This document shows positions 56,848-64,000 of a stretch of 64,000 nucleotides of DNA, piece after piece. The first letter of the stretch is position 1, and each line of letters opens with the position of its first letter. The stretch covers positions 930,001 through 994,000 of the forward strand of contig JAYWVB010000009.1 in NCBI GenBank assembly GCA_039881045.1. Reading direction: 5' to 3'. The position numbers and the translations under genes were made by a program. Source of the stretch: Chaetomium olivaceum (Eukaryota; Ascomycota; Sordariomycetes; Sordariales; Chaetomiaceae). The notes beneath the pieces are model-generated. The model ran no database searches, was not told the origin of the DNA, and saw nothing but the letters and a program-made list of their open reading frames with translations.

Positions 56848-57927
56848 CTTTGGGTCGTTTCGAAGCTTTGCCGAGTCCCAAATCGTATGAAGGCTCCGGG
56901 AAGCACCGGTTGAATGAGCTGGGGCCTTCAATGCTGACTAGAGACCGCGCCTCGGATTCAGCCAGCCCCCAATTCCCACGATATCGCCCCAATTTTGAGC
57001 GATGATATCGCTATCGGTCTTTGCAAAGTTGTGCTCGAATTCTTCAGTGACGCTTTCCGTTCTCAATGATCTGTTTTTGTTCAGCTGGGTGTAAATTATC
57101 ACTGTTGTCTCTCACGTGTGTTTTGAAAAGAAGCAATGTCAGGGGAAAACTGGATTGTGGTTTAGCAAGTTGTTAAATGTCTGGGAAGTGCATGTTTGAG
57201 AAGTGCTTGTGCTTCATTCACTTGTGGAGTTCCCATTGTTGAAGACAATAAATAGTAAGAGAACGTACAGTGCGACGATCAACTCGCACTCGGATATTAT
57301 TTGCTGTGCAGGTTTACGACAAAAATTGGAACTTCAGAGATTATGGAAATTGGTGATGTTAAAGTTCAGCAATAGGCAATCACAGCCGCCAATTTGCGTA
57401 GTTTCCAAGTCCCCTTGATGAACGCATAACATGTCGAAAGATCGCTGACGGCGTGCGAGTCCGGGACATGATCCAAGGACCAACATCCGAGCAACGTCTG
57501 AGCACAACCAAAACTTCGCGTATTGAGTTGCAAATGGTACAAGTAGAGCAGGAAAACCATCGTAAACTATCACTCCGTGCCAGGAGCAACACTATTATCG
57601 CGTCACCTATTTCGCTCTCGCTCTCCCAAAACCGTGGTGGTTGCCCAAATCCGGCCCTCTGTACATGTACAACCTGCGAACCATCCCCTCAAATTGCGAA
57701 AAGCCGTGAGGAAACGCTAATATAGCTTGCTGAAGAGTTCATGAACCACCTTATTCACGCATTCATCCCCAACTCCGAGCATAAGCCTGTAGACTCGCAG
57801 CAAGAATATTCAGCAACGGATGCTCCATAGAAATGTGATAGCACCCGGTCCGCTTGGTTCCATATAACCTTTGATGTCCCAGAGCACTTTACCATATTCT
57901 TTGTGCTGGGAATCGGGAAGAAGGCAC
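56848..57927. other. Intergenic region upstream of TFC4, downstream of VTS1
   Basis: 1.1 kb, AT-rich at 57040-57340. No gene or RNA supported. Confidence 0.5.
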
Positions 57928-59871
57928 CTAGCCCAGCTTGCCATCGTTCCTGGCCTCTGCAAAGTGAGTTAGCATCTTCCCAATCTCATTCCTAATTTAC
58001 AGTTCAGGAAACCTACCCTTGACCTGCTCAAAGACCTTGAGCATCTTGCGTCTAGCACCCAGTGCATTAACGCCACGATCCTCTAGCTGCTTGTCATCCA
58101 GCTCGATGAGATCCGTCCACTGCATATCCTTGAGATTGTCCGTGTACTTGTGCAGACGCAAGCTCCGCAGCCAGCTCGGGATGTCCTGCAGCAAGGTCGG
58201 GTCGGTGGGGTCCTCAGGGGGCTTCGACGTGCTCTCTCCGACCACGCGGAGAACGGCCACGCACCATGTCCGAATGATCCGAGTGGTAGCCTTCGTGGTG
58301 GCCGCCCAAACCCATCTGGAACGGACCGAGGTTCATTGGAGCCAGTCCATTGTTCATAAGCGAAGGTCCTCCATCATAGGCGCTGAGGAACCCATTATTC
58401 TGTGGCGAAGTGAAGGACAGGGCGGGTCCGTAGTTTTGCATCGCAATGCCCGGTGAATTAGGCCGCGACCGATGAGCCGCAAAGCTCAGGTTCTGCGGCT
58501 GCTGCAGGGCCATCACCTGCTCCCGGCTCAGAGGCACCCATGCTCGCTAACCATATAGCGCCAGGCATGGAAGGAGCACCTGGCGACAGCGGGTTCTGGG
58601 GTTGGCCCGGCTCGTTGGAGCGGGCACGCCGATACTTGCGCACATCATCCAGCGCAAATCGGTTGTTGACTGTCGAGAGGGCGGCCAGCTTCATTGCCGT
58701 AGCATTGGCAACCATGTCAGCATTGTTCCCCTGCGGCTGGTTGAAGCTCGACACCATGGGCGTGTTGACCATCGAGGCCCAGTTGCCACTGGCGCCGTAC
58801 GGAGACAGAAGAGGTAGGTCGGCAAGCTGCGGCTCTCCAGCCGTCAGTGTGGTCGACTGGATATTGGTGTTGCCCGAGATCTGCGGGCGAGGGGATCGCA
58901 GGCCACCAGCTGACGGCGGAGGCTGCACAAACTGGCCCATCGGATGGCTGACCAGAAGAGGACTTGGGGCGATTCGGTCGTTAGGGCCCCACGGAGACGC
59001 CGGGTTCTGCGCGTTGGGGTCATCCTTGGGCGCAGAGATGGTCGGCGCCACCAGAGAGTTCCGGTTATCCCATGCTATTTCTAGTCGAGGTGGGGGGATT
59101 GCCCGTCTGCTGGGTGAACTTGGCTTTCTCGGTTGCAATGGCCGCGGCGGCATCGGGAAACATGGCGTTAATGGTCGAGGGATCGAGGCCCGACTGGCGC
59201 TTCACGCTCGCACCGGCACTCGGCCGGGCCAGGGAGTTCCGGGCCGAGTCGACCGTCAGCTTGCTCATAGCATCGCTCAGACGGTTAGACATGGGATCTG
59301 CATAACAGCTGCGTTAGCAATAATAGCATATTGAATGAACTTGGAGAGACCAACCCTTGTCAAAGTTGGCAGGCGAGAGCACACCCGACATCGGGTGGTT
59401 CTTGCCCATCTGCTGCAGGACCTGAATGAAGAAACGGATCTGGACCTGGGTGGTCTGCTGCAACAGTGCATAGAGAGCAGCGGTGCGCTCAGCCTCGCTC
59501 AGGACCCGGAACCACTGTTCAATAGCACTAAGTTCGTCCTTGAAATCCTGATCGAGGGTAGCGGCCGCCATCTCCTCCAGAGTGGTCTCATACTGATCGA
59601 TATCGGCAATCCACTGCTGAGCAAGCTTGTCCTGGGAGTCCAATTCGGAGTTGCCCTGACCCTGGCCCGCCTGTGGCTGGCCGTAGAAATCGGAAGATGG
59701 TCGGATCCGGCCAGCGGCAGCCTGTCCAGTCAAGGCGGCCATATCCGCAGATGCACGGAGGGCGTGATTGTTTGCACCGATTGCACGGGAAGAAGGGGGT
59801 CGCAGCGATGAAACACTGGCAGCCTCGGGGGTGCTGTTACGGTTGCTCATGATGTTGGACATGTTGAGCAT
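57928..59871 (-). CDS. VTS1: VTS1, SAM-domain RNA-binding protein
   Basis: Smaug/Vts1 family: the SAM domain binds hairpins in mRNAs and recruits deadenylase. Exons 59871-59355, 59297-58017 and 57956-57928; introns of 57 bp (donor GTTGGT) and 60 bp; about 610 residues. The N-terminal conserved helix block has LAQQWIADIDQYETTLEEM and FFIQVLQQMGKNHPMSGVLS. The middle is low-complexity Pro/Ser/Asn. The SAM domain (about 543-600) reads IPSWLRSLRLHKYTDNLKDM and [20 protein letters not shown]. Exon 2 has three frame changes, near 59074, 58535 and 58235. Each is repaired by adding one dinucleotide unit (GC, TG, AG), giving NSAWDNRNSL, ASMGVPLSREQ and RRESTSKPPED, after which total length is divisible by three. 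Confidence 0.86.
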
Positions 59872-62382
59872 AACCGTCGTGTGCGACCGAGTATTCGTGT
59901 GGGAGTGATCGAGTGGTTGGGTGTAAGGACTCTATAAACGAGGGTGGGAATGAATCAAAGCGTCGTTTCTGAAGATCAGCCAGTGCCAGGTGCCAGGAAA
60001 AGGTGAAACAAGGTTCGCGGCTATTCAATGTTAGCTTACGCTGGCTTTGGGAGGTTTCGTCATTTTCCAGGACCGATCTTCATGCCGTAGAGGGGTGGGG
60101 GTATGCGCGTCAGATACGTACCAAGGCAGAAGGTCGCTTGCTGTGCTTGGGCAAAGATGAACCACCGATAGTATTAGATTCGCCGAAGAGACTTTCGAAG
60201 TCGCTGCGGAGAGGAAAAGGCGCAAAGACTTTCGAACACTCCTGCAGTAACCCGCTGGCCTCAAAGGAGGATCGAAATTTCGCGATGAAGAAGGTCACGA
60301 AAAGGCACGAGGTTCTGTTGAAAAAGCGAGGATCGAGTTAGTAAATCAGGCGCCAGGAAACCGAGTTGCAGTCGGGGCGCATGTTGAGGGAGAACTCAAA
60401 GGGCCGAGCAAAGAAAGGTTGTTGAGTAAGGTAGGTAACAAGCAAGCTGCCAAAAGATATGCTCGATGCTAACCGCTCATGTGCGTATGGAAAAAAAGGG
60501 AAGGGAAAAAAAGAAGACAAAGAGACTCTCAGGGTTTCGCGGGGTCTTTTCCCGAAGCGAGTCCAGCCCGCACCTTCACAAAATCCCAAGACGAGACGAC
60601 ACACATCAGGCGACCAGGCGGGGAAAGCACAGGAGATAATAAAACGTACCCATTAAGAAAGCTCCAGAGTATTCAGAAATCCGCGCCGAAAGGAAGAGGT
60701 AGGAGGAGGAGGAGGATTAGCTAGCTCCGGCCTGAACCAGCAGAAGTTGACAGGTTCGCGGTGACGGAACGAACCAAAAAAAAAGAGAGGAGGATAGATG
60801 GAGGAGTTCGTCGAGACGGAGTCGAAGAACCGGAGAAGCTAGCAGGGGCTCGCAAGCTGGAAGCCAACCGACGAACGGAAGAAACGGAAGACGCACGGAA
60901 GTACACGAAGAGTGGATCCCGGTGAGCCCCCGAGCTTGGGCACAGCCGGGCGCTGGGCGGCTGGGTCACCCGCTAACGTTAGCACCATCGCAAGCGCAGG
61001 AGCCAGCTCCACAGGGGTTGTTTCGCCTTTGGTTGCCTGAGGTTCCGTTCTAGAACCACAAACCCCGATAGGAACAGCTCGGCAAGAACAAAATATGGAG
61101 GTCATTCCAGGCTGTGAATTAGCTCGTGAATCACTAACACAGTAATAAGACCCGTCGGGAATTTCGGGAGATGCTTCCAACCCCATAATTTCGGAGCAAA
61201 GACAAAAATGGGCACCGGACATTTCCCCGTTACCTATGCTTGTGCATGAACGTATTGCCCGGCTCTCGAGGCCGCCTTGACCCAGGCTCTGTGCATAGAA
61301 CGAACCCGAGCCTCAAACCCTTAACTGAACACCTTCCTCCGGCAGGCAGTTAGTTGTCTACGGAGTTCATTCCAAGATTACAGGTTACTCGTACGTATTG
61401 AAAATAGGGGCTGTCAGCAACGGAGCCTCTCCCCACCATGTGCCGCCGCTGCTCGCAACGCTAGACATCAGATAGGTGGCACATGAAACGACCCGACAAT
61501 AAGGCTGAGTGATCTGAGCGAGTTTGTCACGAGGACACAAGCTACAATAGGCAACAAAACAAACTCGTACAGATTATCAGCTTACCCCAAGGCGCCGCGG
61601 CTGAGCGGCATAGACTTCTGTCACAGACCTGAAGCCCAAAAGCAACAGTGGCGTGGTCCATGTGTCATGCATCATCAGTCATAGTCAAGGCGGATATCAG
61701 CTGCGAGTACCGGAAGTGTACCTTGTTATAAAACTGTATTTGCTAGATTCAAAAACAACCTGGAAGATTTTGGTTCCCTCCTCAAGGAGGTCCGGGAGCA
61801 GATACACAACTGCGCGGTGGGCGTATAAATGTAGCCTTGCTTTCATGCACCCCAAGTCTTTCGGGAGAAGATCATAGGTGTTTGGTAATAGAAAGGCTGG
61901 TCCGTCTCGGCACGATATAATCCTTCAGCAGATTGAGCATGGAGTAATTGGCTCAGAGCTGTACACACTAATGCCGTTCGTCGTCAAGACGCCCCCAGAG
62001 ATGCCCGCAGGAACACAAGAGTCAAGGTCGATCATAAAAAAGGGAGAGGGTCGGGTTCACCGTGGTCAGCGCTCATCACACAATCAACATCACACACCTT
62101 GTCGGCCTGGTTCGGTTTGGTGTCGTCCCAACCACGCCGTGCCCGCGATCGAGGAGAGGATAGCACACCCCGGCAGATCCGCCTCTGCGCGGAGGCCAAT
62201 GCATTCCGTTTGGGTTTGATCGAAATGACGCCCTAGATAACACCTCGAAAAGCCGGCCCAGGGGGCGGTGGTGTAAAAAATATTTGTCACCGCCTTAGAA
62301 TCCCTCCTTCGTAAGAGTCATGTCCGAAGATGTGTCCCCTCCCCCAACCGTTGCGCGCCGCTAGCAAAAAAGGAAAATGAGT
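59872..62382. other. Gene-free region upstream of VTS1
   Basis: 2.5 kb. The first 1.3 kb probably includes the VTS1 5' leader and promoter. Frames at 60839-61222 and 61878-62219 have no domain support. Confidence 0.5.
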
Positions 62383-62777
62383 TTAGGCAGTCTCCCTCTT
62401 GCCCTCCTTGAACTCCTTCTGCAGGGTTTGTTAGCAAACAGCGGGTCTTGGGGTCCTTCATCAGGCGGTCGTGTAGGGGTTCGCGTACCAGAGCCTTCGC
62501 GGTGCCGTGGAGCGCATGCCTGTGGTTCCTGCGGAACTTGTTGGGGTCGGTGCCCTTTCAGCGAGGGGTACCTCTGGGTCTTGGGCTTCTTGATGCTGTT
62601 TGGTGCTCGGTTTAGCTTCCCGGTGCGTCGGCGCTGAGTCGGCTCTCGAGGGTGCGTACCCGTTCCGGTGCGCCTTGCGCGACTGGTTGTGCTGAGACGA
62701 GTTCTTCTTAGACTCTAGTGAGTTGTCAGTATCAAGCAATAAAAAGCCGGCAATAGAGAGGGCGACATACTGGCCAT
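62383..62777 (-). CDS. RPL29: 60S ribosomal protein L29 (eL29)
   Basis: Small basic protein of the large ribosomal subunit. Exons 62777-62771 (only 7 nt, ATGGCCA), 62714-62660, 62595-62489 and 62418-62383; introns of 56, 64 and 70 bp; 67 residues. Reads MAKSKKNSSQHNQSRKAHRN, then GIKKPKTQRYPSLKGTDPNK, FRRNHRHALHGTAKALKEF and KEGKRETA, a textbook eL29. In exon 3 the run CTGAAAGGGCACC is one base too long for SLKGTD, so the frame breaks near 62557-62562. The gene is short and expected to be needed for growth, so the extra base is most likely a sequence error. Early intron after the first codons is usual for fungal ribosomal protein genes. Confidence 0.92.
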
Positions 62778-63243
62778 TGTAGAGGATTTTGGCTCTGACT
62801 GAAGATGACTGAGTCTGAGAAGCTGGGGTGCAAGGTTCAACAAACTCAGAATGTCGCTTGCGCACAAAAGTGGGAGAAAGAAATTCGGGGCCCTAATTTG
62901 GTGGCTGTGGCTGCTGCGGGGCTGAACCGTGGCGCAAGGGTATTGAATACACCAAGTATCGTAAATTACGCCAAATGGGGAAACGCAAACCAGAGCCTCG
63001 AAACAAACTCAGAGCAATCACAGCTTAGACCTGAGCAAAATCAGTTGTCAAAATGCTAATCTTAATATCCAAACCAGCCTAGAATCTATATGCGCTATTC
63101 ATATTCATATACAGAGGCAATTACCCCATTGCCTGCCAAGAAACACCAACAACACCGACAAGCCGACCGTATGTTATACAACAACAGTATTTCACGACTT
63201 TTCCGAGACACTATGAGCCCGGCCGAAACATTCAGATGGCGGT
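62778..63243. other. Intergenic region RPL29/carrier
   Basis: 466 bp; RPL29 promoter and carrier 3' flank. No further feature seen. Confidence 0.5.
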
Positions 63244-64000
63244 TTATTTCACAGTGACGGGAGCTACGAGCTTAGCCGCAGCGGCCAGATCGCCAGCCTT
63301 CCCGAGCCTCCGGGATCGCATGACCTGGAGATACCGGACGAACAAGATGAACATGAGTTCGACACTGCAACACGGACAACGTTAGTATTCCGTACCAGGC
63401 GCCAAATGCACGGTGCACGGTGCACGGTTTGCAAAACGTACCGCTCCTTCGTCATCATCAGGATGCCCTGCACCAGCAGTCCCTTGAGGATCTGCGGTCC
63501 AATGCCCTTGAACAGGCTCCTCGGGCCTTCGTTTGCGATGATGAACTGCATAACCTCGATGAAGCTCTTGAACGGCTTCCCCTGCCGCGCCGGGGGCGGC
63601 TTCGACTGCAGGCCAACCTTGGCCACGATCAGGGGCTGGGTGACGATGGTGGCGAGCGCCTTGGACATTGCGCCGAGGGCTCGGGGGCTATGTTAGCCTC
63701 CCAGGTAAACAATCACGATGGACTCTTAAACTTACCGAAAGCCTCTAAGGGCGACAGGTTCTTCTTCCCCGGGTACAGAACGTCCTTCAATCTCTCATAG
63801 GCGCCATACGTGATGGACGGGTTGATCACCAGCACCAAGCTCGCCTTGAGCCCCCTCCACAGCCCGGAGACGCCATCCTCGCCCTCGACCACCTCGCGCG
63901 CCGTGTCGATGAAGCCCTTCCTCTCCCCCTTGCTCTGCGTTTGCTGCCGGGTTGTGATTACGGCGACCGGGATGGTGAAGAGCTGCGCGAGCGCACCGGC
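63244..64000 (-). CDS. Mitochondrial-carrier family, peroxisomal ANT1/PMP47 type (5' end outside window)
   Basis: Six-helix carrier of the SLC25 family, closest in feel to the peroxisomal adenine nucleotide transporter (Ant1/PMP47), which brings ATP into peroxisomes. Visible exons: beyond 64000 to 63736, 63679-63442 and 63364-63244; introns of 56 and 77 bp; about 207 residues seen. Carrier signatures are P-x-(D/E)-x-x-(K/R)-like AGALAQLFTIPVAVITTRQQ and KALATIVTQPLIVAKVGLQS, each followed by the FKGIGPQ / LWRGLKAS type G-motif. GILMMTKERVELMFILFVRY and a short tail ending KLVAPVTVK follow. The N-terminal third is outside the window. Frame intact in what is seen. Substrate is inferred. Confidence 0.85.
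63407..63427. repeat. Three tandem heptamers in carrier intron
   Basis: TGCACGG three times head to tail near the donor of the last intron. Seen directly, no known role. Confidence 0.75.

Noticed and set aside
1..64000. CRISPR array, operon structure or bacterial insertion sequence
   Set aside because: Gene structure is eukaryotic with spliceosomal introns; the only repeats are short tandem units, MITEs and a solo LTR.

Overview
The window is nuclear DNA from a filamentous ascomycete. Genes carry many short GT-AG introns (mostly 46-130 bp), lie 0.1-5 kb apart on both strands, and match Sordariomycete gene products. The gene set (large secreted catalase, MDM34, YAF9, TFC4, DUF1996-WSC) fits Sordariales, perhaps Chaetomiaceae, but the genus is not provable by reading alone. 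I reconstructed 23 apparently functional genes, one kinase relic, one short orphan ORF and several mobile-element remains.

Layout. 0-6 kb: TTI1 (partial) divergent from SYF2, then a COQ11-like reductase. 6-15 kb: YAF9, MDM34, IPK1, and a nucleoside transporter. 15-22 kb: a seven-exon secreted catalase, then about 3.9 kb without a gene, holding one MITE. 22-32 kb: haspin kinase, a CCDC47-like ER protein, an ECM15-like thiamine-binding-fold protein, and an unknown multi-membrane protein with an AT-hook tail. 32-46 kb: ARL3, RRP45, CWC15, an EBP-family sterol isomerase, a secreted cyanovirin-N-type lectin, RCM1, and a secreted DUF1996-WSC protein. 46-54 kb: an accessory stretch with a long gene-free zone, a solo LTR with target duplication, a broken kinase-like gene, a second MITE copy and an orphan ORF. 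54-64 kb: TFC4, VTS1, RPL29 and a peroxisomal/mitochondrial carrier cut by the window edge.

The genes are mostly housekeeping and do not form one pathway. Themes are RNA processing (SYF2, CWC15, RRP45, RCM1, VTS1, RPL29, TFC4), chromatin and checkpoint (TTI1, YAF9, haspin), membrane contact and traffic (MDM34, ARL3, CCDC47-like) and secreted proteins (catalase, CVNH, DUF1996-WSC).

A striking feature is that about a dozen otherwise well-conserved genes, including ones expected to be essential, each contain a one- or two-base frame break, usually in a short homopolymer or dinucleotide run. I read these as consensus sequence errors, not pseudogenes, and reconstructed the exons on that basis. 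The most unusual biology is a 233-234 bp MITE family with long inverted ends and 5-bp target duplications, a solo LTR beside a decayed kinase, and a TIR-bounded element filling an intron.
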